Assembly: GCA_030141605.1 (NCBI GenBank)
Contig: JAQGDQ010002401.1
Coordinates: 30,958-88,488, forward strand
DNA length: 57,531 bases
From: Tubiluchus corallicola
Taxonomy: Eukaryota; Priapulida; Priapulimorpha; Priapulimorphida; Tubiluchidae
Reading direction: 5' to 3'
The notes under the pieces are model-generated. The model saw only the letters and a list, made by a program, of their open reading frames with translations. It was not told the DNA's origin and ran no database searches. Position 1 is the stretch's first letter. The number at the start of each line of letters is the position of its first letter. A program made the translations under genes and the position numbers. Shown in pieces: positions 47,057 to 56,263 of the stretch.

Positions 47057-47875
47057 ATGGATTCAAACAAACTTTATGAAGAGATGATCGAAAAACCGTT
47101 CATAGTAGCAGGTCCTTGTGTTATAGAAAACATGGATATAATGTGTGAAGTTGCGGAAAGGATGCGGGAAATTTGCGATGAGTTTGGCTTCACGTACATA
47201 TTCAAAGCATCATTTGATAAAGCTAACAGAACCTCCGTGAAGTCTGAGCGAGGGCCTGGTTTAGAGAGCGGTTTGCAAGTTTTTAAAGAACTAAAAGATA
47301 AATTTAAAGACCTGCTCATCACGACGGACATACATGAATCATTTCAAGCCCAAGCTGTGTCAGGCGTTGTAGATATTTTGCAGATACCGGCTTTTTTGTG
47401 TAGACAGACTGATCTGCTGGTAGCTGCTTCAAAAACAGACAAAATCGTAAATATAAAAAAGGCCCAGTTTTTAAACGCGAAGGATATGTTTTTCCCGGCA
47501 GAGAAGGTAAAGGAGGCGGGCAATAGCAAGATATTGCTTACGGAGAGAGGTAATATATTTGGATATGGTGATCTTGTCCTTGATTATAGAAACCTGATCG
47601 AGATGGATAAATTCGAGTTTCCTGTTGTGTTAGACGTTACCCACTCTGTGCAGCGCCCCGGCGCGATGCATGGCTACAGTGGTGGAAATTCGGAATATGT
47701 ACCATACCTTGCAAGTGCTGCTGCTGCCGTCGGTATTAAGAATTTTTTCTTTGAAGTACATCCTGAGCCCAGCAAAGCTTTGTCGGATGCCCCAAATACC
47801 GTCAGTCTGAAGAAGATTGCAAAAATTATCGAAAACATTAAAAGAAATATAGACATCGCAAAGGACTTTTACTAA
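47057..47875 (+). CDS. kdsA: 3-deoxy-D-manno-octulosonate 8-phosphate synthase
   Basis: Condenses phosphoenolpyruvate with arabinose 5-phosphate, the first committed Kdo step for LPS. About 272 residues from ATG 47057; 47021 would lie at the transcript start. Visible: VAGPCVIEN, YIFKASFDKANRTS, GPGLESGLQV, TDIHESFQAQ, ILQIPAFLCRQTDLL, DVTHSVQRPG and HPEPSKALSDAPN. Cys21 in AGPCVIE marks the metal-dependent class, as in Aquifex, rather than the Asn form of E. coli. kdsD follows 4 bases later. Confidence 0.95.
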   Translation: MDSNKLYEEMIEKPFIVAGPCVIENMDIMCEVAERMREICDEFGFTYIFKASFDKANRTSVKSERGPGLESGLQVFKELKDKFKDLLITTDIHESFQAQAVSGVVDILQIPAFLCRQTDLLVAASKTDKIVNIKKAQFLNAKDMFFPAEKVKEAGNSKILLTERGNIFGYGDLVLDYRNLIEMDKFEFPVVLDVTHSVQRPGAMHGYSGGNSEYVPYLASAAAAVGIKNFFFEVHPEPSKALSDAPNTVSLKKIAKIIENIKRNIDIAKDFY

Positions 47876-47879
47876 ACAA

Positions 47880-48830
47880 ATGACGAACAAAGATATAATG
47901 GATCTGGCCAAGGATGTTTTTACAAAAGAGGCAGAGGCTATCACAGGTCTCTCACTGCGTCTCTCTCTGAGCTTTGCAGAGGCTGTCATGGCTGTATATC
48001 GGAGCAACGGCAAAGTTATCGTTTCCGGCATAGGGAAATCCGGTCTAATAGGGAAAAAGATATCATCAACTCTTGCAAGTATCGGAACACCGAGCTTTTT
48101 CATGCATCCTGTGGAAGCCTTTCACGGAGATCTTGGGATGGTAGACAAAGAAGATGTCTTACTACTGATATCAAATTCTGGCGAAACGGATGAAGTATTG
48201 AAGATCGTGCCTTTCCTGAAAAACAATGAAAATACCATAATAAGCATGACCAGCGATGACAATTCTACCTTGGCACAAAACTCCGACTATCACCTAAATG
48301 TGTACGTTGCACAAGAAGCCTGCCCCTTACAGCTTGCTCCAACCTCATCAAGTGTTGCCGCTCTTGCCATGGGTGATGCTTTTGCCGTGGCATTGATGAA
48401 GATAAACGGCGTCGCCGAAGAGGGTTTTGCAATGTTTCATCCAGGTGGAAGCTTGGGTAAACGACTCTTGACAAGGGTTGAAGATAAAATGAGGACAGAA
48501 GATCTGCCCTTAATAACCCAAGATGAGGATATGGAAAATATCATCAATTGCATTACCACAGGAAGATTTGGTCTAGCGGTTGTAATAGACAATGACCAAA
48601 ACATCGTCGGAATAATCACAGACGGAGACATCAGAAGGACTATGCACAGCAAAAAGGAGAGCTTCTTCTCCCTAAAAGCTGTCGACATCATGACCCTGAA
48701 ACCAAAAACCATTCAGAAAAATACAAAGCTGGTGGATGCAGAGAAAATACTAAACGAAAATAAGATCAACTCCCTGCTCATAACAGAAAATAACAAACTG
48801 AGCGGGATAATCCAGATATACGACCTCTAA
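47880..48830 (+). CDS. kdsD: Arabinose-5-phosphate isomerase (SIS + two CBS domains)
   Basis: Supplies arabinose 5-phosphate from ribulose 5-phosphate for KdsA. 316 residues. The SIS domain (about 35-175) has VSGIGKSGLIGKKISSTLAS, HPVEAFHGDLGM and ISNSGETDEVL; two CBS domains follow (about 200-315, with GIITDGDIRR between). Its position directly after kdsA supports kdsD over gutQ. Confidence 0.95.
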   Translation: MTNKDIMDLAKDVFTKEAEAITGLSLRLSLSFAEAVMAVYRSNGKVIVSGIGKSGLIGKKISSTLASIGTPSFFMHPVEAFHGDLGMVDKEDVLLLISNSGETDEVLKIVPFLKNNENTIISMTSDDNSTLAQNSDYHLNVYVAQEACPLQLAPTSSSVAALAMGDAFAVALMKINGVAEEGFAMFHPGGSLGKRLLTRVEDKMRTEDLPLITQDEDMENIINCITTGRFGLAVVIDNDQNIVGIITDGDIRRTMHSKKESFFSLKAVDIMTLKPKTIQKNTKLVDAEKILNENKINSLLITENNKLSGIIQIYDL

Positions 48831-48944
48831 AGGGTAGAGATCTTGTTGGTTTGTGTTCACGTCCACGACACAAAGAAGACTTCGCACGCCGTAACGGAGC
48901 ACAAAAACTTTTTCTTGCGAACAGCTGTATCAAGCATCCGTATC

Positions 48945-50070
48945 TTACGTATCGCTTTTACCGTGCTTGAATAGCGGAATAAAATTTTCAGCAACCTGAT
49001 TTATATGGTACAGCCGTTCAAATCTTTCTTTCGCGTTGCTTGCGTACCTACAATATGCATACTCATTCTCGGTAATTTCAATGATTGCTTCTGCCAAGGC
49101 TTGGGGGTCTTTTGGCGGGACAATCCTCCCTGTAACGTAATTTTCCTGTATTTCAGCAGTTCCGCTACCCTCTATTGAGGTTGCCACGACAGGCTTGCTA
49201 TAATACATAGCCTCAAGCTGGACCAACCCAAACGCCTCCGTTCTCTCCACGGAAGGCAAAACAAATATATCGCAAAACCTGTAATAGTTCTCAAGCTCTT
49301 CATTCGGGATTTCTCCGGCAAGATAAACCTTCTCGTCAAGTTTCTCTTTCCTTATTTTTGCCCAAAGTTCCTCCCTTAGAGGCCCACCCCCACCTATTAC
49401 AATCATATAATTGCTGGGCAACAGCTTTGCAGCATCTATAAGGAATGAGAAGCCCTTGTAGTACACCAGTCTACCCAAGCTAAAAACTACCTTTCTGCCA
49501 TAACGATAGTCTCTCAGATAAAGCTTTTCATGCTCACGGTCTCCCAACAACCTGTCGGGGTTTATTCCGAGGGGGATAACACCCACTTTTTCATTAAACA
49601 TCCGCAAATATTTAGAATATTTTGCATAGGAAAAAGGAGGCTAAAATAAGGTCGGCTCGTTTCAAAAGGTCAATCAACAGTGGGTGATATAGCTTTAAAA
49701 GATTCTTCTGTTTAACAATATCTGCATGCCAATAAACGATAAGCTTCGCCTTGGGGCGGATCAGTGAATACGCCAGGTTTGCCATAGGATCAGGCATATG
49801 AAGTATAATAACATCATAATCACGCCAGATCTTTCGCAGATATTTTATCATGGATGGTGATATAGCCGTTGAAGCCATCTTGCCAAGGGATGCCGTTCGC
49901 ACAACCCTATAACTGCCAAACCGCTCATCCGTGGTCTTAAATATTTTGTTTGCACACAAAACATCCGTGTGGACACCCATTTTATTGAGACTTTCCGTCA
50001 AATCATAGCTAAACGTCTCAATGCCGCCTATATGCGGAAAATAAAACTTACCGAACTGCAACACCCTCAT
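48945..50070 (-). pseudogene. Family 4 glycosyltransferase, one frameshift
   Basis: Retaining GT-B enzyme, probably for LPS core or surface polysaccharide. About 375 residues. N-terminal part (49612-50070): FGKFYFPHIGGIETFSYDL and VYWHADIV. C-terminal part (open 48945-49607): GVIPLGIN, FSLGRLVYYKGFSFLIDA, PSVERTEAFGLVQLEAM with the nucleotide-sugar Glu pair. The parts join at the T5 run (plus-strand aaaaa 49631-49635) by removing one T. The gene stands divergently from ugd. Confidence 0.88.
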
Positions 50071-50078
50071 ACAACACC

Positions 50079-50107
50079 TTTACACGCCAATATCAATGCT
50101 GTATATT
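50079..50107 (+). promoter_or_regulatory. Sigma-70 promoter for ugd
   Basis: TTTACA (50079-50084), a 17-base spacer and TATATT (50102-50107), 43 bases before the ugd start. Confidence 0.55.
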
Positions 50108-50149
50108 ATCGTATAGCATTGGGTATTGCAATGCAAGGAGTTCGTAAGC

Positions 50150-51502
50150 ATGCGCATAATAGTCATAGGCACAGGATATGTTGGGCTCATAACTGGGGCC
50201 TGTTTTGCAAACATGGGCAATAGTGTCGTTTGCATAGATGTGGATAAGGCCAAGATACAGATGTTAAACAACAATATAATGCCTATATTTGAGCCGGGCC
50301 TGAGCGAGCTTGTGAGTAAAAATACTGCTTCCGGCGACCTTGCGTTCGACACCAGTCTGAAGCCACACATTGCAGATGCTGCTATCATCTTCATCGCAGT
50401 GGGCACTCCTACGGGACAAAGCGGAGAAGCAAACCTTGAGTTTGTCATGGATGTGGCAAAACAGATCGGTGAATGCATCACGAATCCCGTGATCGTTGTA
50501 AACAAATCAACCGTTCCGGTGGGCACCGCCGATATGGTTCGGGACGCTATACAAGAGGAGCTGAATAGAAGAGGAGTTAGCATAGATTTTGATGTGGCGA
50601 GCAATCCGGAATTTCTTAAAGAAGGGAGTGCTGTAGATGATTTCATGAAGCCAGACAGGATAATAGTAGGCACCTCCAGTAAGTCAACCGAAAGTATGGT
50701 GAAGAAGCTCTATCTGCCGTTTATGCACAATCATGACAAATTTATAACCATGAGCATAAGAAGTGCCGAGATGACAAAATATGCTGCAAATGCGATGCTA
50801 GCCACAAAGATATCATTCATAAACGAAATTGCTAACATATGCGAAGAGACTGGAGCCAATATAAATGAAGTCAGAGTGGGGATAGGCAGTGATAACAGGA
50901 TAGGATACAGCTTTATTTATCCGGGCTTAGGCTACGGGGGCAGTTGCTTTCCGAAGGATGTTTTGGCTTTGGAAAAGACCGCCAGGGAACACAACGTGAA
51001 CGTCAGTATCATCCCGGCAGTGAATGAGGTGAACCAAAAACAGAGGCTGCTTTTTGCAAAGAAAATAAAGGAAGCCTTTGCAAACGATCTAAGAGGCAAA
51101 CGATTTGCCGTGTGGGGATTGAGTTTCAAGCCCCATACGGATGACATGAGAGACGCACCCAGCATCACCATTATCGAAGAACTTACAAAAGCTGGAGCAA
51201 AGATTAACGCCTATGACCCGAAATGCACAAATGTGGCTAAAACAGTATACTTAAAGCATATAAACGATATAGCATACTTTGAAAAGAAGTATGACGCTCT
51301 GCTATCTTGCGATGCTCTCATACTTGTGACGGAATGGAAAGAATTTAGAAGTCCCGATTTTGATAAAATCAAGTCAATGCTAAAGACACCCATAATATTC
51401 GATGGTAGAAATCAATACAGTAGGTTAAACGTAGAGGAGCTAGGTTTCAGATACTATCAGGTGGGCGTTCCCCAGAGCACGACCACAGAAAAACCTGTGT
51501 AG
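50150..51502 (+). CDS. ugd: UDP-glucose 6-dehydrogenase
   Basis: Oxidises UDP-glucose to UDP-glucuronate with two NAD+. 450 residues. NAD site IIVIGTGYVGLITGACFA, TVPVGTA, NPEFLKEGSAVDDF, catalytic Cys266 in GYGGSCFPKD, and the C-terminal WGLSFKPHTDDMRDAPS. ATG 50150 follows AAGGAGTTCGTAAGC; an upstream ATG at 50126 lacks a ribosome site. UDP-glucuronate probably serves LPS or capsule sugars, in line with the neighbours. Confidence 0.96.
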   Translation: MRIIVIGTGYVGLITGACFANMGNSVVCIDVDKAKIQMLNNNIMPIFEPGLSELVSKNTASGDLAFDTSLKPHIADAAIIFIAVGTPTGQSGEANLEFVMDVAKQIGECITNPVIVVNKSTVPVGTADMVRDAIQEELNRRGVSIDFDVASNPEFLKEGSAVDDFMKPDRIIVGTSSKSTESMVKKLYLPFMHNHDKFITMSIRSAEMTKYAANAMLATKISFINEIANICEETGANINEVRVGIGSDNRIGYSFIYPGLGYGGSCFPKDVLALEKTAREHNVNVSIIPAVNEVNQKQRLLFAKKIKEAFANDLRGKRFAVWGLSFKPHTDDMRDAPSITIIEELTKAGAKINAYDPKCTNVAKTVYLKHINDIAYFEKKYDALLSCDALILVTEWKEFRSPDFDKIKSMLKTPIIFDGRNQYSRLNVEELGFRYYQVGVPQSTTTEKPV

Positions 51503-51611
51503 CCGGTCAGATAGTCGATCGATAAACAGAGATAACACACCTCATAATAAGCGTGCTTCGACCTTTCCGGTTTCTTGTTGTGTAGGCGCTCAACAAAGCT
51601 GCGGAAGAAGC

Positions 51612-51866
51612 TTAGTTGCTCTTTTTTTGTTTAATAAACTCATCCATACAGTCTTTAGAACAAAAATAGTGCATCGCTCCGCCCAACTTCACGCTGTGGG
51701 CTTTCGACGGATCCACGTATGTTTTACAAATGACGTCTTCCTGCAAATCTATGCTCAAGCTCTTCTGATCCTTAGATTTGCCGTCTATGCTTTTATTCCC
51801 CCGAAACATGCGCAAGACTAAGTATATGATTCCTCCAAGGACAAGGAACTTAAGAATCCCAAACAT
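51612..51866 (-). CDS. Small membrane-anchored YHS/PP0621-like protein
   Basis: 84 residues: an N-terminal membrane helix (FGILKFLVLGGIIYLVLRMF), a charged linker, then a metal-binding-type YHS/TRASH module, VICKTYVDPSKAHSV and HYFCSKDCMDEFIKQ, with three Cys at the expected spacing. The function is unknown. The start ATG shares its A with the jag stop (TGATG). Confidence 0.75.
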   Translation of the reverse strand: MFGILKFLVLGGIIYLVLRMFRGNKSIDGKSKDQKSLSIDLQEDVICKTYVDPSKAHSVKLGGAMHYFCSKDCMDEFIKQKKSN

Positions 51867-52528
51867 CAATCTTTACCGACGTTGTTATTCTTTTTTTTCT
51901 TATTGCCACCGCTCGTAACTATAAAGACATTCTTCATCACACCACTGCCGCTGCTTTTTGTTGTGACGCCCGGGATGGTTTTGACAAACGTGTGTAGCTG
52001 TTTGCGCACACTCGGAACCATGGCCGGCATCTTCGCCGCCTTTCCGGTGCGAATAACTGACTGGGATAATGTTTCAGCTTTTTCCTTCAACTTCGCAATA
52101 GCACGCTCCCTGTAACCCTCAACATCCACATTGATGATAATGTCATCCTCCTGAGTCTTGATCATCTTATCCACTATGTACTGTATCGCATCTAAAGTCT
52201 GGGCCATTTTGCCTATAAGGACTTTTGAATCCGGTGTTTCTATATTAAACGTACAGACTCCTTCCTTCTCCTTCACCACGATTCGATACTCGGTGAAGCC
52301 CGCAAGATCCAGTATTTCAGATAATGTCACTTTAGTTTTTTTCTTCAAGTGACCGACGTCGTCAAAACTTATTTTAATCTTTGACTGCTTCCGCCCAAAA
52401 CCCAGAAAACCTTTTGCGCCCTGCTCAAGCACATCATAAGTTGCAAACTCTGCAGAAATTTTTCTTGATATCAAAAAACTGTCGAGAGCCTCTTGGGGGG
52501 TAGGCCCCTCTACTTCGTAATACTTCAT
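51866..52528 (-). CDS. jag: Jag/KhpB RNA-binding protein
   Basis: RNA-binding regulator next to yidC in most bacteria. 220 residues: a Jag_N domain (1-55, ending GFLGFGRKQSKIKI), a KH domain around IETPDSKVLIGKMAQTLDAI, and an R3H domain around SVRKQLHTFV with the Arg-X3-His signature. The tail is Lys/Asn-rich. It overlaps the yidC stop by 4 bases. Confidence 0.92.
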   Translation of the reverse strand: MKYYEVEGPTPQEALDSFLISRKISAEFATYDVLEQGAKGFLGFGRKQSKIKISFDDVGHLKKKTKVTLSEILDLAGFTEYRIVVKEKEGVCTFNIETPDSKVLIGKMAQTLDAIQYIVDKMIKTQEDDIIINVDVEGYRERAIAKLKEKAETLSQSVIRTGKAAKMPAMVPSVRKQLHTFVKTIPGVTTKSSGSGVMKNVFIVTSGGNKKKKNNNVGKD

Positions 52529-54074
52529 TTGATCCTCTTATTGATATAATATTGCATGGCGATGGAGATTATGTTGCTCACAAGCCAATACAGCACAAGA
52601 CCCGACGGGAAGTTCAAAAACATTACCGTAAAGACAACCGGTAGGAAAAGGAATATCTTCCTCTGCATAGGGTCTACATTCGCCATAGGAGTTATCCACT
52701 GTTGGAGAAACATGGTGGCTCCCATGACAACAGGAGTTATATAGAATGGATCCTTTGCAGAAAGGTCCGTAAGCCAAAATATGAAAGGGGCATTCTTCAA
52801 TTCAATGGACACCAATAAAGCCTTATACAAGGCAATAAATACGGGCAACTGCACCAATATGGGGAAACAGCCACTCATGGGATTTGCCTTGTGTTTCTTA
52901 TAAAGTTCCATAGTGGCGGCATTCATGGCTTGGGGATTGCCTTTATGCTTCTCCCGAAGCTTCTGAAATTCCGGCTGCAACACCTGTATCCTCTTCATCG
53001 ACTTCATCCCCTTCAATGTCAAAGGAAATGCTATAATTTTTACCAGTATAGTGAGCATGATGATCGCAACGCCGTAATTGCCCACCATCGAATAAAAGAT
53101 ATTCAACAGCTTATAAAGTGGTATAGAAAGGAAATAAAACCAGCCATAATCGATGCTTTTAGCCAATGCTCGGTCGTACTTGCCCAAATTGTCATAGGAT
53201 TTGTCACCTATGTACACACTGAAGGGCAGTGTGTATTTGCCCTCTCCCTCTATCGTCGCCTCAAGACCAATGCCTGCGACAACATCACCTTTGTACTGCT
53301 CCACGTAACCTTTTTGGAAACTATCGCCGTAAACAGCAAACAAAAAGTATTTGGCAGTGTAGCCCCCCATGACGGATTATCTAAAGAGTAAAGGGAGCTC
53401 TCTTTAACCTTACTCTCCTTTTTATAGACCCTCTTCTTTTCATTTGCGGTCATAGGCCCTTCGTAGGTGAAGTTCGACTCCTCAAAACCACTACCCAAGG
53501 AGGGACCAATGAGCATATCCACCGGAAGCTTTAAACCAGTACTTTGCTTATTATTTATGGTAATTTTGCCGTCTACCGATGCCGAACCTTCCTTCACGCT
53601 GTACTCTTTTGTGAGGATAATATCCTTGCCATCCACAACGCAACGGACATTCTGTTCATTACCGTCCACATAGCCACACTTGTAGCTTTCCGGCAAATCA
53701 AACTTAAGGCTTAGATAGTCGCTCCGCCCATCCTTGTTAAAGGTAGGATTCCCGCCCACAATGTAGCTACTGAAAACTTCTGCAGAGTGAATATTTCCGG
53801 TCATGGTATTGATGTTCACCTCAAAGAGGTCATTGGACATGACAAGCACTTTATCATCGGTGTAAATCGGAGAGCCAAAGCTTGCCAAGTCAGCATCAGA
53901 AGCCTCCAACGCTCCATCTATAACTATAACACTATTTATATCCTCGGAAAGACCGTTAACGCTCACACCATCAGTACCATCGATGTCTTCCTGTACTGTT
54001 GGAGAAAAGTACATGCCCCACAAAACAATAACCACCATACTGAGCACAACAGCGATAACCGTACGTTTATCCAT
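52525..54074 (-). pseudogene. yidC: Membrane protein insertase YidC, frame broken once
   Basis: Inserts proteins into the inner membrane, alone or with SecYEG. The N-terminal part (53250-54077) has the first helix, DKRTVIAVVLSMVVIVLWGM, and most of the periplasmic P1 domain. The C-terminal part (52525-53370) has the rest of P1 and the five-helix core: GNYGVAIIMLTILVKIIAFP, QPEFQKLREKHKGNPQAMN, NPMSGCFPILVQLPVFIALY, FLNFPSGLVLYWLVSN. The frames overlap and join at the G6 run (plus-strand cccccc 53363-53368); a seventh G gives SWGGYTAKYF. YidC is essential in most bacteria, so a sequencing error is the likeliest cause. ATG 54074 overlaps yidD. Confidence 0.93.
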
Positions 54075-54315
54075 CATCTCTAATCCTTAAGTTTTTGTTA
54101 ACAGGGTCATAACCGCCATCTGAAAATGGGTTACACCTGATAAGCCGGTACATTCCTAAGAAAACACCGACGATTACACCTTTTTTTTCGATAGCTTCAA
54201 TCATGTAGGAAGAGCAAGAAGGGTAGTACTTACATCTATTCCCCAACAGCGGGGATACAACACGCTGATACATCTTTACGATGCCAATCAGAATGAACTT
54301 AATATTTAAAACCAT
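54067..54315 (-). CDS. yidD: Membrane protein insertion efficiency factor YidD
   Basis: Small membrane-associated helper of YidC. 82 residues from ATG 54315. Family motif: YQRVVSPLLGNRCKYYPSCS, then RLIRCNPFSDGGYDPV, with the conserved Cys residues. It overlaps rnpA by 17 bases and yidC by 8, as is usual in this operon. Confidence 0.95.
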   Translation of the reverse strand: MVLNIKFILIGIVKMYQRVVSPLLGNRCKYYPSCSSYMIEAIEKKGVIVGVFLGMYRLIRCNPFSDGGYDPVNKNLRIRDDG

Positions 54316-54658
54316 CAAATATTCGGATAAAATCCTCTTCAAGTTCCGCATATGTCGCATACAAGGAGCTGCTCTTTGCACACACCAACACGTGTACATC
54401 TTCAGGCAACCTACATCTATTGTGACGATATATCTCCTTGAGTCTGCGCTTCACAAGATTTCTCCTAACGGCAGACTTGCTAACCTTTTTGCTTACGACG
54501 AAGCCCACCTTTCTTGACCTTTCATCGTCATCAAAAACGGAGTATACAAAAAAAAACCTGCCCGCTTTCTTCTTGCCTTTAAAAACCTTGGCAAACTCCC
54601 TTCTTTTCTTCAATCTTTCGGAAGAAGGGAACGTTCCCGTCACCAGAGAGTGCGCCAC
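54299..54658 (-). CDS. rnpA: Ribonuclease P protein component
   Basis: Protein cofactor of the tRNA 5'-maturation ribozyme. 119 residues starting at GTG 54658, 5 bases after rpmH. Signatures: RLKKRREFAKVFK, then KVGFVVSKKVSKSAVRRNLVKRRLKE, the RNR motif. The charge is strongly basic. Confidence 0.95.
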   Translation of the reverse strand: MAHSLVTGTFPSSERLKKRREFAKVFKGKKKAGRFFFVYSVFDDDERSRKVGFVVSKKVSKSAVRRNLVKRRLKEIYRHNRCRLPEDVHVLVCAKSSSLYATYAELEEDFIRIFDGFKY

Positions 54659-54663
54659 TAGTC

Positions 54664-54807
54664 TTACACCGCAAGTCGTTTACGACCTTTAGCTCTTCTT
54701 CTTCTTATGATATTTCTGCCACTACTAGTCGCCGTTCTTGCGCGGTAACCGTGGGTACGCTTCCGTTTCAAGTTACTGGGCTTGCGCATAGTTTGCCCTT
54801 GAGCCAT
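54664..54807 (-). CDS. rpmH: Ribosomal protein bL34
   Basis: 47 residues: [20 protein letters not shown], then [20 protein letters not shown] and GRKRLAV. This matches bL34, with an unusual N-terminus in place of MKRTYQPSN. ATG 54807 follows GGAGGTTCGGAACG. A second in-frame ATG at codon 7 has AAGGG seven bases upstream and would give [10 protein letters not shown]. First gene of the rpmH-rnpA-yidD-yidC-jag operon. Confidence 0.95.
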   Translation of the reverse strand: MAQGQTMRKPSNLKRKRTHGYRARTATSSGRNIIRRRRAKGRKRLAV

Positions 54808-54848
54808 CGTTCCGAACCTCCTATCTTGAATAAAGTATCAGGTCGTTC

Positions 54849-54876
54849 ATTATATTTATAGCGCATACTTTGTCAA
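54849..54876 (-). promoter_or_regulatory. Strong sigma-70 promoter of the rpmH operon
   Basis: Minus strand TTGACA (54871-54876), a 16-base spacer and TATAAT (54849-54854): consensus hexamers, about 42 bases before rpmH. Confidence 0.85.
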
Positions 54877-54944
54877 TATATAAAAAACGGGGAGTGATAA
54901 ATCACAAAAAACCACTGCTAAAGCTAAACTTCTCACAAAAAAGT

Positions 54945-55451
54945 CTAATCCACTTGCTCCAACCTATGGAATATATCGCCATGATCAAGCTCATCCATAA
55001 GCTCTGCAGAATAGTAAATATCTTGCACCACATTTGACGAATTTACAACAAGGGCAGCTCTGGTGAGCACATTCATCCCTTCTATCAAAAATCCCGTGTT
55101 CATGCCGTAATCGCGTCCTGAACAATCGCTTAGGACGATAAAGCGGCTGTTGTCCCTTTCAAATAGGGCTTGGATCTTTTCTGGCACGTCTGCGGTGATG
55201 TGTACCGCCATGGAATCTTCACTTAAGGCCGCTGCCATGGACTCAACATGCTTCAACTGTAGCGAACAGACCGGCGTATCCAAGAATGGAGAGCAGAAGA
55301 TCACCTTCTTTTTACCACGTAAGCTCCTCAAACTTACTTCATTGCGTGACTTATCCAACAATATCACATCGGGAATATCATCCCCAATATTGATGTCATT
55401 GCCTAGCAGAGTCACCTTACCACCCATCATAGTCACTACCCTATCGCCCAT
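54945..55451 (-). CDS. tpx: Thiol peroxidase (Tpx-type peroxiredoxin)
   Basis: Reduces hydroperoxides with thioredoxin. About 168 residues from ATG 55451 (GGAG upstream). KVTLLGNDINIGDDIPDV matches the Tpx start, and peroxidatic Cys62 is in FLDTPVCSLQ. The usual resolving Cys 34 residues later (RFC in E. coli Tpx) aligns with Phe97; Cys110 in LSDCSGRDYG is 48 residues after Cys62 and may take over, or the enzyme may be one-Cys. Divergent from rplU. Confidence 0.88.
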   Translation of the reverse strand: MGDRVVTMMGGKVTLLGNDINIGDDIPDVILLDKSRNEVSLRSLRGKKKVIFCSPFLDTPVCSLQLKHVESMAAALSEDSMAVHITADVPEKIQALFERDNSRFIVLSDCSGRDYGMNTGFLIEGMNVLTRAALVVNSSNVVQDIYYSAELMDELDHGDIFHRLEQVD

Positions 55452-55568
55452 CAAATGTCACTCCTTTATATACAAAAATATTAAAAACCAACTCTCGCAT
55501 TGTACAATAACCACAACGACTTCTGCAAATGAAATATTAATTCTTCCCACAAACCGGTAAATAAAATA

Positions 55569-55597
55569 TTGACATTGTGAAGTGATAGTCATATTAT
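55569..55597 (+). promoter_or_regulatory. Strong sigma-70 promoter of rplU-rpmA
   Basis: TTGACA (55569-55574), a 17-base spacer and TATTAT (55592-55597), about 33 bases before the rplU start. Confidence 0.85.
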
Positions 55598-55629
55598 TTG
55601 TGTTCATCTTTTGCGGAGGACATAAACAA

Positions 55630-55944
55630 ATGGTTGCAGTATTAAAAACGGGTGGAAAGCAGTACACCGTACAAGAAGGCGACTTACTGAAAATTGAGAA
55701 GATTCCTGGAGAGGCGGGAAGTAGCCATAAATTTGACGACGTACTGTTTGTTGGTGATGATGAGCAGACCTTGATAGGCCAGCCCGTGTTGGAAGGAGCT
55801 CAAGTGGAAGCTGAGATAGTTGAGCACGGTAGACACAAAAAGATTATAATCTTCAAAAAGAGACGCCGTAAGGACTCTAAAACCTTCAAGGGTCATAGGC
55901 AACACTACACTTATGTGAAAATAACTAAGATAAAAGCGTCTTGA
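55630..55944 (+). CDS. rplU: Ribosomal protein bL21
   Basis: Large-subunit protein binding 23S rRNA. 104 residues: MVAVLKTGGKQYTVQEGD, then IIIFKKRRRKDSKTFKGHRQ and YTYVKITKI, all bL21. ATG 55630 has GGAGGACATAAACAA upstream; a reading from 55582 would begin inside the promoter. rpmA follows 21 bases later. Confidence 0.97.
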   Translation: MVAVLKTGGKQYTVQEGDLLKIEKIPGEAGSSHKFDDVLFVGDDEQTLIGQPVLEGAQVEAEIVEHGRHKKIIIFKKRRRKDSKTFKGHRQHYTYVKITKIKAS

Positions 55945-55965
55945 TTTTAAAGGAGGACATATACA

Positions 55966-56223
55966 ATGGCTCATAAAAAGGCAGGCGGTAGTACTAGAAA
56001 TGGAAGAGACAGCACTAGTAAACGCCTAGGAGTAAAAAAATATGATGGTGAAAAAGTCCTCGGTGGAAATATCATCATACGTCAAAGGGGCACCCGTGTG
56101 AAGCCGGGCTGTAATGTTGGCTTGGGCAAGGATCATACACTTTACGCATTGGTTGATGGTGTTGTAAAGTTTGAGAAAAAGGGCAGCAAAGGGAAATTTG
56201 TTTCCGTTCATTCCCACGCTTGA
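55966..56223 (+). CDS. rpmA: Ribosomal protein bL27
   Basis: Large-subunit protein near the peptidyl-transferase centre. 85 residues, [20 protein letters not shown] at the start with no extra N-terminal cleavage peptide, then [35 protein letters not shown] upstream of ATG. Confidence 0.97.
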   Translation: MAHKKAGGSTRNGRDSTSKRLGVKKYDGEKVLGGNIIIRQRGTRVKPGCNVGLGKDHTLYALVDGVVKFEKKGSKGKFVSVHSHA

Positions 56224-56263
56224 AACTGTGCAAAGCTGTTTACAAGTTGTTTAAACAATTATC

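Noticed and set aside
54808-54944. Possible replication origin beside rpmH-rnpA
   Set aside because: No dnaA gene and no cluster of TTATCCACA-type boxes; only the rpmH promoter is seen.
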